Shown one piece after another: positions 24,724 to 32,739 of a stretch of 36,787 bases of DNA (position 1 is its first letter; each line of letters starts with the position of its first letter). The notes under the pieces were generated by a model. That model was given only the letters and a program-made list of their open reading frames with translations. It did not search any database and was not told the DNA's origin. The DNA comes from Desulfuromusa sp. Lineage in GTDB: Bacteria; Desulfobacterota; Desulfuromonadia; Desulfuromonadales; Geopsychrobacteraceae. The DNA is taken from positions 1 to 36,787 of the forward strand of contig JAOZLQ010000002.1 in the NCBI GenBank assembly GCA_029934755.1. The letters run 5' to 3'. A program made the translations under genes and the position numbers.

Positions 24724-26083
24724 AAAATTTGAAGCGGAAAATATGGCGGCTGCACTCCAGCAGGTGAAGCAAACCCTTGGCTCTGAGGCACTGATTCTCT
24801 CGACCAGAACTATTGGTAAAAAAGGTCTAGGTGTGTTGGGGAAGCAGATTATTGAGGTGACAGCCGCAATTGAATCTCCATCCATGAAAGATGGTTTTCG
24901 TAAAGCGGTACCAAATACAGAAGTAAAACCAGCTACTCTTGGGACGATTCCTGCTGCATATAGCCGTCGGGTAGAAACTCTTGAAGATGAGCAGGTGTCT
25001 TTATCAAAAGCGGCGGTAAATCAAAAAATAGAAATTAGAAGTAATCCGCTTGAAGATGAAGTTCGTCAGCTGCGTTCACAGCTGGAAGCCCAAAATGTCA
25101 ATCAGTTGCAAGCTGAGATTAACCAGTTGAAGGAGTTGATGCAGCAATTGGCTCAGGCACAATTGGAGAGTCGAGTTGCAGTAGCGGCCAGACCAGTTTC
25201 ACAACAGGTTCAAGCACTGCAAGAAGTAAAGGCCCAACAAGCAGCTCCTTTGACTCAATTGAAACCATCTTCTGAACAATCTCTTGAAGATCTTCTGGAC
25301 CTGATGGTGGAACGCGGTATCGACCGTGAAGCTGCTGTAACGATAGCCCGATTTGCTGCACCGCAGATGAATGAACGGCAACGTCAAGAGCCGGATCAAT
25401 GCCGTGATTTTTTGACCGCAACAATTGCAAATCTGGTGCAGACCACTGGATCGCTCTGGTCTCCAGGTGATCCGCAGAAGCGTATTTCTCTGATCGGTGC
25501 AACGGGGGTTGGAAAAACGACAACCATTGCCAAGCTTGCGGCAGAGGCAATCACTCAAAGTGGCGCTCGGGTTGCTTTGGTGACCATTGATACCTACCGA
25601 ATTGCAGCAGTCGAACAACTGAAAGTTTATGGAGAAATTATGGGTTTGCCCGTTGAAGTTGTTCTTTCTCCTGAACAGTTACAGGAAGCATTCCGCCGTC
25701 ATCGTGATAAAGATCTTATTTTGATTGATACCGCCGGTCGCAGTCCCCGTGATCAGGTACGAATTGATGAATTAAACCAATTTCTTGGCAGCGAGTCGAA
25801 GGTTGAGAATTGCCTGGTGCTGGCTGCTCCCACTGAAGAACGATTACAGCAGAAAACCTTGGATGCATTCAGTCCTATTCCTCTTTCACGATTAATCTTT
25901 ACTAAACTTGATGAGGCTGATCGCTATGGGTCTTTAATTAATGTGCCGATTCGCAGCAATCTGCCCTTGGCTTACTTGACCAATGGTCAACAGGTTCCTG
26001 AAGATTTGTTGCGAGCAGAGCCAAAAATGGTTGCCAGCCTGGTGATGGAGACAGCGACTGAACTACGGAGGGTGGCAGTATGA
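24713..26083 (+). CDS. flhF: flagellar placement GTPase FlhF
   Basis: A 456-residue SRP-type GTPase that marks the cell pole for flagellar assembly. The N-terminus has MLVRKFEAENMAAALQQVK; a long Q-rich coiled linker follows (about 105-180). The NG domain has the P-loop GATGVGKTT (262-270), DTYRIAAVEQL (293-303), DTAGRSP (339-345) and TKLDEAD (398-404). It overlaps flhA at its start and flhG at its end, so the levels of the three are tied. Confidence 0.96.
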   Translation: MLVRKFEAENMAAALQQVKQTLGSEALILSTRTIGKKGLGVLGKQIIEVTAAIESPSMKDGFRKAVPNTEVKPATLGTIPAAYSRRVETLEDEQVSLSKAAVNQKIEIRSNPLEDEVRQLRSQLEAQNVNQLQAEINQLKELMQQLAQAQLESRVAVAARPVSQQVQALQEVKAQQAAPLTQLKPSSEQSLEDLLDLMVERGIDREAAVTIARFAAPQMNERQRQEPDQCRDFLTATIANLVQTTGSLWSPGDPQKRISLIGATGVGKTTTIAKLAAEAITQSGARVALVTIDTYRIAAVEQLKVYGEIMGLPVEVVLSPEQLQEAFRRHRDKDLILIDTAGRSPRDQVRIDELNQFLGSESKVENCLVLAAPTEERLQQKTLDAFSPIPLSRLIFTKLDEADRYGSLINVPIRSNLPLAYLTNGQQVPEDLLRAEPKMVASLVMETATELRRVAV

Positions 26084-26979
26084 TGAGTGGCTCCATGGAT
26101 CAAGCTGGGACTTTGAGAAATATGCAGAATCAGCTGGATGTGGCTGACGCTGAAATACAGATGCCCGCAACTCGAGTTTTATCGATTACCAGTGGCAAAG
26201 GTGGAGTTGGAAAAACTGCCGTTGTTTCAAATGTTGCTGTGGCTTTGGCCAAGCAAGGGAAAAAGGTTCTGGTTATTGATGCTGATTTGGGACTAGCAAA
26301 TATTGATGTGGTTCTTGGTATTTCCCCAGAATATAATCTTAACCATTTTTTCAATGGCGAACGGACTTTGGAAGAGGTGATGGTTGAAGGGCCCTACGGA
26401 TTAAAAATACTGCCTGCCGGATCTGGAGTACAGCAGTATACCCGTCTTGATGCCCAGTTGAAAATGCGTCTGATTGATTCATTGGATGCCCTTGAAGAGC
26501 ATTTTGATGTGGTGTTGATTGATACCGAAGCAGGCATCTCCGATAACGTTACCTATTTCAACGTTGCTGCCCAGGATATTCTCGTGGTGACGACCCCAGA
26601 ACCGACAGCCATTACCGATGCCTACGCTCTAATGAAACTACTTTCGACTCAATACCATCAAAAACGGTTTATGCTGGCTGTGAATTCAGTACGAGGGGCG
26701 GACGAGGGGCTGGATGTTTTTGAAAAGTTGACCATGGTTTCAGGTCGCTACCTTGATATTTTTCTCGATTATCTTGGCTGTATTCCTTTTGACAGAAAAA
26801 TGCATGAGTCAGTACGTCAGCAACAGGTGATGGTCGATCTCTACCCTGACAACAAAGTTGCAAAATCATTTAACACTTTGGCCAAAAATTTGATTGATGC
26901 GCCGGTTGATAATCAGGCGCAGGGGACCCTGCAATTTTTCTGGAAACAGTTTCTCGGAGTTGGTACGGAGGCGAGTTGA
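26080..26979 (+). CDS. flhG: flagellar number regulator FlhG (MinD-like ATPase)
   Basis: A 299-residue ParA/MinD ATPase (also called FleN/YlxH) that limits flagellar number and activates FlhF. The N-terminal DQAGTLR (7-13) is the FlhF-activating motif. The deviant Walker A KGGVGKT (40-46) and the DADLGLANIDVVLG block are intact. GGAGGG precedes the double ATG; the first ATG (26080) overlaps the flhF stop. The FlhF/FlhG pair supports polar flagellation. Confidence 0.96.
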   Translation: MMSGSMDQAGTLRNMQNQLDVADAEIQMPATRVLSITSGKGGVGKTAVVSNVAVALAKQGKKVLVIDADLGLANIDVVLGISPEYNLNHFFNGERTLEEVMVEGPYGLKILPAGSGVQQYTRLDAQLKMRLIDSLDALEEHFDVVLIDTEAGISDNVTYFNVAAQDILVVTTPEPTAITDAYALMKLLSTQYHQKRFMLAVNSVRGADEGLDVFEKLTMVSGRYLDIFLDYLGCIPFDRKMHESVRQQQVMVDLYPDNKVAKSFNTLAKNLIDAPVDNQAQGTLQFFWKQFLGVGTEAS

Positions 26980-27737
26980 TGACTTTCAGCAACAACTACG
27001 GCCCGCCGGGAGTAGCAGAGCGGGAGAAAATGATTGAATCGCATCTTTCACTGGTCGATTTTTTGGTCGATCGGATGATGACCCAAGTTCCTGCGTTTGT
27101 TAGTCGAGACGATATCCGCAGTGCAGCTCTGATGGGGTTGATGGATGCTTCCAATCGTTTTGATCCACGTCGTGGTGTGTTGTTTAAAACGTTTGCCGAA
27201 CGAAGAATTCGTGGTGCTGTATTTGATGAAGTGCGGAGGATGGATTGGTTCTCCCGAACTTTGCGGGAAAAACAATCGCGGTTATCGAAAGTGACAGATG
27301 CTTTAGGAAAACGACTTGGTCGTGCGCCTGAAGATCCAGAACTGGCCGAAGAATTGGATATGAGCCTTGATGATTTTCGCGAATTGCAACTCCAGGTCAG
27401 CCAGCTTGGCACTATCAGCTTGAATGAAAATCTTGATAATGATGACGATTCAGGAAGAACTTTTATCGACAACCTGGAAGATACCAAGCAAGCCAGTGTT
27501 CAGGAGCGGATGGAGGCAAATGAACTGACCGGGGAGCTAGCTGGATATCTGGAACAACTTTCCGAGAAGGAGCGTCTGGTTGTCGCCCTTATCTACTATG
27601 AAGAGTTGTCACAAAAAGAAATTTCAGAAGTTCTAGAATTATCGGAAGGGCGGATTTCCCAGTTGCACAGTCAGGCGTTAAGTAAATTAAAGACCAAAAT
27701 GAAGCGCAGTATCAACGCTCTGCATCCGGAGGACTAA
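26979..27737 (+). CDS. fliA: flagellar sigma factor FliA (sigma-28)
   Basis: A 252-residue sigma factor for late flagellar genes. Region 2 is at about 25-100 (DDIRSAALMGLMDASNRFDPRRGVLFKTFAERRIRGA, then DEVRRMDWFSR). Region 3 follows, and region 4 has the helix-turn-helix LSQKEISEVLELSEGRISQLHSQALSKLK (about 208-236). An in-frame TTG at 26976 exists, but ATG 26979 overlaps the flhG stop by one base and has GGAGG upstream. No flgM (anti-sigma) gene is in the window. Confidence 0.96.
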   Translation: MTFSNNYGPPGVAEREKMIESHLSLVDFLVDRMMTQVPAFVSRDDIRSAALMGLMDASNRFDPRRGVLFKTFAERRIRGAVFDEVRRMDWFSRTLREKQSRLSKVTDALGKRLGRAPEDPELAEELDMSLDDFRELQLQVSQLGTISLNENLDNDDDSGRTFIDNLEDTKQASVQERMEANELTGELAGYLEQLSEKERLVVALIYYEELSQKEISEVLELSEGRISQLHSQALSKLKTKMKRSINALHPED

Positions 27738-27739
27738 AA

Positions 27740-28108
27740 ATGGTCGCTGAACAGTTTCCGTTGTTAGTTGTCGGTTCAATTGGTCTGTTGGCTCTATTGT
27801 CCAGTTTCTGGCAGTTGCGGGTTTCGGCAAAACTGGGTCGGGAACTGCGTGTACTACGGCAACAACTACTGGATTTGGAGACAAAGAAGAGGCAAGAACC
27901 AAGTTTTTCAAAAAGTCTCGATCAGGTAGAGATGGAACAAAAAGCATTTGAGATCCCTCGCAGTAGTTCTGAGAAATATCGTTATGTTGCGTCTTTGGCC
28001 GATCAGGGAGTCGATGCAAAAGGGATTGCTGTTGCGTTGCAAATGGCTCCGATAGAAGTCGAACAACTGCTGAAACTGGCACGGTTGAAACAGCAGGTTC
28101 CGAGTTAA
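27740..28108 (+). CDS. membrane-anchored DUF2802-like protein downstream of fliA
   Basis: A 122-residue protein of unknown function. One N-terminal membrane helix (about 7-23) is followed by a coiled segment (28-60) and a C-terminal helix-turn-helix-like region (75-118: YRYVASLADQGVDAKGIAVALQMAPIEVEQLLKLARLKQ) that resembles DUF2802, also seen next to fliA/che genes in other proteobacteria. It starts 2 bases after fliA with GGAGG overlapping the end of that gene. The topology puts the small domain in the cytosol. The family assignment is by resemblance only. Confidence 0.7.
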   Translation: MVAEQFPLLVVGSIGLLALLSSFWQLRVSAKLGRELRVLRQQLLDLETKKRQEPSFSKSLDQVEMEQKAFEIPRSSSEKYRYVASLADQGVDAKGIAVALQMAPIEVEQLLKLARLKQQVPS

Positions 28109-28163
28109 AGATTTACTGTTAGAGGGTCGACAAGCAGGCATCAATTAAAAATGGAGAAGCAAG

Positions 28164-28892
28164 ATGTCAAGCGGCAAGTATGGGGCAATCTCAGGGGCAG
28201 TTGCACGGATGCAGATGTTGGAAAACATCAGTGAACATCTCGCTGCAGCAAAAACTCCTGGCTATAAAAAAGGTATGGTGACCTTTGAGGCAAAGCTTGG
28301 TGAAGCAACTTCTGGCTTGGCAACCCAAGGAACCAATTATAGTCGTTTGACTGAGCAGGAAATCGATTTTACTCCAGGGCACATTGAATTCAGCGGTGAT
28401 CCTTTGGATCTGGCGATTAATGGGGATGGTTTTTTTCAGATTCAACGTCCAGATGGTAGTTTCGGTTATGCTCGTAAGGGTAATTTTCAGCTCAATGGCG
28501 AAGGACAGTTGGTGGATACCAATGGCTTGCCAGTCATGGGAACAGGTGGTGGAGAGATTATTTTGCCACACACTGATGTTGATATCGGACCGGATGGTGC
28601 GATTTGGGCCGACCAGGAGAAAATCGGGCAGGTTGGACTGTTTCAGTTTGCCGACACATCAATTTTACAGCGGGCGGGTGGCGAAATGTTTCAGCCCGTT
28701 GATGATACCCAGCCGGAGTTGCATCCTGATCCGCAGATCGTGCAGAAAAACCTTGAAGCATCCAACATTGACATGATGAAAACTATGGTACGGATGACCT
28801 CCAACCTACGGGCGTTTGAAGCAACTCAAAAAGCATTGAAAATTTATAGCGACATGGACGGTAAGGCCGCTGAACTGGGTCTGGTCCAGTAG
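28164..28892 (+). CDS. flgF: flagellar basal-body rod protein FlgF
   Basis: A 242-residue rod protein between proximal and distal rod. The middle part has the shared FlgE/F/G core GDPLDLAINGDGFFQIQRPDGSFGYARKGNF (about 77-107), and the C-terminal axial helix has VQKNLEASNIDMMKTMVRMTSNLRAFEATQKAL. The usual NLANAxTxGFK motif near the N-terminus is changed to NISEHLAAAKTPGYKK. GGAG precedes the ATG. Paired with flgG as expected. Confidence 0.95.
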   Translation: MSSGKYGAISGAVARMQMLENISEHLAAAKTPGYKKGMVTFEAKLGEATSGLATQGTNYSRLTEQEIDFTPGHIEFSGDPLDLAINGDGFFQIQRPDGSFGYARKGNFQLNGEGQLVDTNGLPVMGTGGGEIILPHTDVDIGPDGAIWADQEKIGQVGLFQFADTSILQRAGGEMFQPVDDTQPELHPDPQIVQKNLEASNIDMMKTMVRMTSNLRAFEATQKALKIYSDMDGKAAELGLVQ

Positions 28893-28934
28893 AAAGATTA
28901 AGGCGTAAAACACGCCAGGAAAAAGGAGTCAGAA

Positions 28935-29720
28935 ATGATCAGAGCACTTTGGACCGCAGCAACCGGAATGCAATCACAACAGGTCAACATGGACGTGATT
29001 GCCAACAACCTGGCTAACGTGAACAGCTCCGGTTTTAAAAAAAGCCGTGCCGATTTTCAGGATATTCTCTATCAGACCAGTCGTGCGGCTGGTACTGGTG
29101 TTGATGGTGGGGAAGTCCCAACTGGTGTTCAGGTTGGACTCGGTTCCCGGGTGGCTGCCGTGCAGAAAGTTTTTACCACCGGTGATTTCCAGCAGACTGA
29201 AAATGAGCTTGATCTGGCGATTGAGGGTCCTGGGTTTTTTCAGATCAATCTTCCTGATGGAAGTGAGGCTTACACCCGTTCTGGTGCTTTGAAAAAGGAT
29301 AGTACCGGGCGACTGGTCACTTCTGATGGTTATGCAATTATCCCGGAAATCGTCATTCCTGAAGGTTCTACTTCAATCTCTATCGGTAGTGGTGGCACTG
29401 TTGATGTTCTTTTAGATGGTGAAAGCACCTCGACTCAAGTGGGAAACATTGAACTGATTCGCTTTGGCAATCCTTCAGGATTGAGCAGCTTGGGTCGCAA
29501 TCTCTATGCAGAAACACCAACCACCGGTGCACCTCTCTCTGGAACTCCAGGGGAAGAAGGTTTCGGAACGCTGTCTCAGGGTTTTCTGGAAGGATCCAAT
29601 GTCAACATCATGGAAGAGATGGTCAATATGATTGCCGGGCAACGCGCCTACGAAGTTAATTCCAAGGCGATTAAAACTGCAGATGAAATGCTGCAGATGA
29701 CCACACAGCTCGTCCGTTAG
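28935..29720 (+). CDS. flgG: flagellar distal rod protein FlgG
   Basis: A 261-residue distal rod subunit of normal length. It has MIRALWTAATGMQSQQ at the start, then NNLANVNSSGFKKSRADFQDILYQ, with the FlgG core ELDLAIEGPGFFQINLPDGSEAYTRSG, and ends ...AYEVNSKAIKTADEMLQMTTQLVR. AAAAAGGAG lies upstream. Its length, with FliE, sets the rod that meets the P and L rings. Confidence 0.97.
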   Translation: MIRALWTAATGMQSQQVNMDVIANNLANVNSSGFKKSRADFQDILYQTSRAAGTGVDGGEVPTGVQVGLGSRVAAVQKVFTTGDFQQTENELDLAIEGPGFFQINLPDGSEAYTRSGALKKDSTGRLVTSDGYAIIPEIVIPEGSTSISIGSGGTVDVLLDGESTSTQVGNIELIRFGNPSGLSSLGRNLYAETPTTGAPLSGTPGEEGFGTLSQGFLEGSNVNIMEEMVNMIAGQRAYEVNSKAIKTADEMLQMTTQLVR

Positions 29721-29731
29721 GGGATAACGAA

Positions 29732-30454
29732 ATGAAATATCTGCTTTGTCTATTTCTGATTTTATCAACTCCGCTCATGGTTTACGGGGCGACACAGAAA
29801 GCTGCTAGCAAAACCGGTCAGCTGATTGATCAGCAGGAAATGGAGCAGATTTTTGGCGATTATTTGGCTGAACAATCAAGATTACTGCCGCATGTTGATC
29901 TGCGTTTCAAGTCGCTGAATTTACCCAAGCCTTATCATGTCCCAGCAGGGCGGATCACCCATCAGGTGATTCCTGCCAAACCAGGTGTTATCGGCAGCCG
30001 CCGAATGACTTTGATGACTCGGGTTGACGGGCGAATTATCAGTAATAAATCGGTGCGAGTCGAATTGGAATCTCTGGCTGAAATCACTGTTATTACCGGG
30101 GCATTGCGTCGAGGAACTATTCTTGACAGTGATGATGTTGAAATGCGCTATCAGGAGATCAGCCGCTTGAATGCACCGATTTTTTCGGTGGAGGATGTTA
30201 TCGGCAAACGTTTGAAGCGCTCTGTTCGATTGGGTGAGCCACTACAAAGAAATCAAGTGGAATTCCCCCCGGTTATAAAGCGGGGAGAGCGAGTAGTTAT
30301 CCAGGCACGCAGTCAGGGATTGATGCTCACTGCAGCTGGGGAAGCAAAGCAAGATGGCCGTACTGGTGAGGCAATTCGGGTGATGAATAGTAACTCCCGT
30401 AAGGAAATTCTCTGTCAGGTGGTTGCTCCCGGACTGGTCAAAGTGGAGTTTTAA
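29732..30454 (+). CDS. flgA: flagellar P-ring assembly chaperone FlgA
   Basis: A 240-residue periplasmic chaperone for FlgI. Signal peptide at 1-19 (cleavage near VYGA-TQK). The C-terminal SAF/ChapFlgA domain (about 112-240) has ITGALRRGTILDSDDVEMRY, IGKRLKRSVRLGEPL and the closing block SRKEILCQVVAPGLVKVEF. It begins 11 bases after flgG, with GGGGAT upstream. Confidence 0.95.
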   Translation: MKYLLCLFLILSTPLMVYGATQKAASKTGQLIDQQEMEQIFGDYLAEQSRLLPHVDLRFKSLNLPKPYHVPAGRITHQVIPAKPGVIGSRRMTLMTRVDGRIISNKSVRVELESLAEITVITGALRRGTILDSDDVEMRYQEISRLNAPIFSVEDVIGKRLKRSVRLGEPLQRNQVEFPPVIKRGERVVIQARSQGLMLTAAGEAKQDGRTGEAIRVMNSNSRKEILCQVVAPGLVKVEF

Positions 30455-30455
30455 A

Positions 30456-31148
30456 ATGGTGAAAAATATATTTTTCTTATTTACGCTAGTTCTACTGTTA
30501 AGTGCCTGCGCCGGGCCTGCATCCCGAGTCGATTTAAGTGATGTTGAACCGGTTGCTCCGATCATAAACGAACCGGCACCGCCACAGACCGCAGGGTCTC
30601 TCTGGACCGAAAGCCGCGGTGGAATGTTTGTCGATATGAAAGGACGTACCGTTGGTGACATTATTACGGTGGTCATTGTTGAGAATGCGAGTGCCAGCAA
30701 AGAAGCAACGACTGAGACTGATCGCAAGAGCACCATGTCGGCAGGGATTACAAATCTTCTGGGATTGGAAAAATATATTGGTCAACTGGGTAATGACGCG
30801 ATCAATAATGCTTCTCTGATTAGTGCAGCAACAGAAAATGATTTTGAGGGTGGAGGGAAAACGGCACGCAAAGAAACCTTAACTGCAACCCTGACGACCC
30901 AGGTGATTGAAGTGCTGCCGAACGGTAATTTGCGGATCGAAGGAAATAAAACTGTCACTGTAAATAATGAGATGCAGATTGTTAAACTCAGTGGGATTGT
31001 GCGCTCTGCAGATGTTTCCCCGCGTAACATTGTTGATTCAAAAAATATTCTCAATGCCCGTATTGCCTATGTCGGCGAGGGTGTTATCAGCGATAAGCAA
31101 CAGCAGGGTTGGTTGGTGAGAGCACTAGATCAAGTCTGGCCGTTTTAG
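30456..31148 (+). CDS. flgH: flagellar L-ring lipoprotein FlgH
   Basis: A 230-residue outer-membrane ring lipoprotein. The lipobox LSAC places the acylated cysteine at residue 18. Family motifs are SLWTESRGGMFVDMKGRTVGDIITVVI and the C-terminal VVRSADVSPRNIVDSKNI-like stretch. An upstream in-frame start (30423) would put charged residues before the signal. ATG 30456 has GTGGAG (in the flgA end) seven bases away and gives a proper lipoprotein signal. Confidence 0.96.
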   Translation: MVKNIFFLFTLVLLLSACAGPASRVDLSDVEPVAPIINEPAPPQTAGSLWTESRGGMFVDMKGRTVGDIITVVIVENASASKEATTETDRKSTMSAGITNLLGLEKYIGQLGNDAINNASLISAATENDFEGGGKTARKETLTATLTTQVIEVLPNGNLRIEGNKTVTVNNEMQIVKLSGIVRSADVSPRNIVDSKNILNARIAYVGEGVISDKQQQGWLVRALDQVWPF

Positions 31149-31150
31149 AT

Positions 31151-31223
31151 GTAAGGGCGCTGCTTGCTGCGCCCTTACCTTCTGTTAATTGTGTTAGAAG
31201 GGCGCGGCAAGCGGCGCCCCTAC
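31151..31223 (+). repeat. inverted pair of REP-like units in the flgH-flgI gap
   Basis: Unit 1 is a perfect 10-bp hairpin, GTAAGGGCGC (31151-31160) with GCGCCCTTAC (31169-31178). Unit 2 (31199-31223) is nearly the same sequence in reverse orientation (22 of 25 bases agree), with its own GGGCGC/GCGCCC stem. Together they fill most of the 87-base gap and end about 12 bases before the flgI start. Confidence 0.85.
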
Positions 31224-31235
31224 ACGGGGTTTACT

Positions 31236-32345
31236 ATGAAAGATTTTACCCACAAAATAATTATCATCTTGCTGATTCTCTGGGGAGTTGTCCTTCTTTC
31301 CACTGCAGAAGCATCTCGAATCAAAGAGCTAGCTAAACTGGAGGGAGTGCGATCCAATCAACTGATCGGTTACGGTCTGGTGGTTGGTCTCAACGGAACC
31401 GGTGATAGTGCTAGTACCCGATTCACTATTCAGTCGTTAGTTAACATGATGGAGCGCCTCGGTGTGACCGTCAACCCTGACACGGTTAAAGTTGATAATG
31501 TTGCTGCAGTTATTGTCACTGCGGACCTTCCCCCCTTTGCTCGAGCTGGAAATACCATTGATGTCTCGGTCTCTTCGGTTGGTGATGCAGACAATCTGGC
31601 CGGTGGTACCCTGTTGATGACCCCGCTAAAAGCGGCAGACGGGAAATACTATGCGGTTGCCCAAGGATCTCTGGTGGTTGGTTCGTTGGCCTTTGGTGGA
31701 AAGGCAGCTAAAGTGCAGAAAAATCACCCGACCGCTGGTAGAATTCCGGATGGAGCGCTAGTTGAACGAGAAGTTCCCTTTGTTTTTGGCGAGGGAAAAG
31801 AGTTGAATTATCGCCTGAAAGAGTCTGATTTTACGACGGTGTCGCGGATGAGTGAAGCGGTCAATCAACATTTTGGCGGAACCCCGGCTCATTCTCTCGA
31901 TGCTGGACTGATGCAGGTTGTCCTGCCCGAAGCTTATCAAGATAGAGTTGTTGAGTTTGTTGCCGAGCTGGAACATTTAACCGTTATCCCCGATACTCTG
32001 GCTCGAATCGTTGTCAATGAAAAGACCGGTACCATCGTCATGGGCGAAGGGGTCAGAATCTCTACGGTTGCAGTTTCTCACGGCAATCTCAATTTGATCA
32101 TCAGCGAACAGAGTAATGTTTCGCAGCCGAATGCATTCTCCGATGGCGAGACAGTTGTTACCCCGGAAACCGATATCGGCGTGGTTGAAGAGGCAGGTAA
32201 TCTGGTGGTGCTGGAGCAGGGTGTCAGTATCGGCGAGGTGGCATCAGCGCTGAATGCGATTGGTGCGACTCCACGTGATTTGATTGCAATTTTCCAGTCG
32301 ATTAAAGCTGCTGGGGCACTGTACGCGGACCTGGTGGTGTTGTAA
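31236..32345 (+). CDS. flgI: flagellar P-ring protein FlgI
   Basis: A 369-residue periplasmic ring protein. Signal peptide at about 1-30, then SRIKELAKLEGVRSNQLIGYGLVVGLNGTGDS, the diagnostic FlgI start. Complete to the C-terminal block ALNAIGATPRDLIAIFQSIKAAGALYADLVVL. The longer in-frame start at 31164 runs through the REP-like repeat and is rejected. ATG 31236 has only GGGG (31226-31229) as a ribosome site, right after the repeat, so translation may be weaker than for its neighbours. Confidence 0.95.
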   Translation: MKDFTHKIIIILLILWGVVLLSTAEASRIKELAKLEGVRSNQLIGYGLVVGLNGTGDSASTRFTIQSLVNMMERLGVTVNPDTVKVDNVAAVIVTADLPPFARAGNTIDVSVSSVGDADNLAGGTLLMTPLKAADGKYYAVAQGSLVVGSLAFGGKAAKVQKNHPTAGRIPDGALVEREVPFVFGEGKELNYRLKESDFTTVSRMSEAVNQHFGGTPAHSLDAGLMQVVLPEAYQDRVVEFVAELEHLTVIPDTLARIVVNEKTGTIVMGEGVRISTVAVSHGNLNLIISEQSNVSQPNAFSDGETVVTPETDIGVVEEAGNLVVLEQGVSIGEVASALNAIGATPRDLIAIFQSIKAAGALYADLVVL

Positions 32346-32644
32346 TGGAATCGCGAATCGATTCAGCTCAATTATTCAGCCAGGCGACAACCCAGATACC
32401 GAAAGCCCCTAAAGGACGGGATCCGGAAAAGCTGAAAGAGTCTGCTCAGCAGTTTGAAGCAATCTTTATTCAGCAGATGTTTAAAGAAATGCGTAAAACC
32501 ATCCCTGATGACGGTTTGATCCAGCGTGGTAATGCTGACGATATTTATTCACAATTGCAGGATATGGAAGCCGCTAAGATTACCGCTCAACAGGGTGGGA
32601 TTGGTCTGGCTGACATGATGATACAGCAGTTGCTGAAGGAATAG
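32345..32644 (+). CDS. flgJ: rod-binding protein FlgJ (no muramidase domain)
   Basis: A 99-residue rod cap protein equal to the N-terminal domain of enteric FlgJ: KLKESAQQFEAIFIQQMFKEMRKTIP, then GNADDIYSQLQDMEAAKITAQQGGIGLADMMIQQL. The glucosaminidase half of enteric FlgJ is absent, as in many delta- and alphaproteobacteria, so a separate wall enzyme must open the way for the rod. It overlaps the flgI stop by one base (TAATG). Confidence 0.93.
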   Translation: MESRIDSAQLFSQATTQIPKAPKGRDPEKLKESAQQFEAIFIQQMFKEMRKTIPDDGLIQRGNADDIYSQLQDMEAAKITAQQGGIGLADMMIQQLLKE

Positions 32645-32646
32645 TA

Positions 32647-32739
32647 GTGGACCCTCCTGTTCAGCATGCCAGCGAACTACTCTCACGACAGGTTGTTTTT
32701 ACGCTGACCCGTCCCGCTGAAATAAACTCTTCTTTTTGA
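32647..32739 (+). CDS. possible 30-codon remnant or leader after flgJ
   Basis: GTG 32647 follows a good AAGGA site (32636-32640) by six bases and opens a frame of 30 codons (starting MDPPVQHASELLSRQ) to TGA 32737-32739. It overlaps the end of the convergent gene on the other strand. The ribosome site suggests that another flagellar gene once followed flgJ and was cut off by rearrangement. It may be chance; no homology is claimed. Confidence 0.25.
   Translation: MDPPVQHASELLSRQVVFTLTRPAEINSSF
32656..32700 (+). terminator. weak candidate terminator after flgJ
   Basis: CCTGT (32656-32660) can pair with ACAGG (32688-32692), followed by TTGTTTTTA. The stem is short and the loop long (27 bases), so this is marginal. 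No better terminator is visible between flgJ and the convergent gene. Confidence 0.2.

Noticed and set aside
26996..27487. 163-codon minus-strand open frame opposite fliA
   Set aside because: A serine/arginine-rich antisense shadow of fliA with no ribosome site or family resemblance.
31164..31235. N-terminal extension of FlgI
   Set aside because: It would translate the REP-like repeat and bury the signal peptide behind a charged stretch; the family begins at the signal of ATG 31236.
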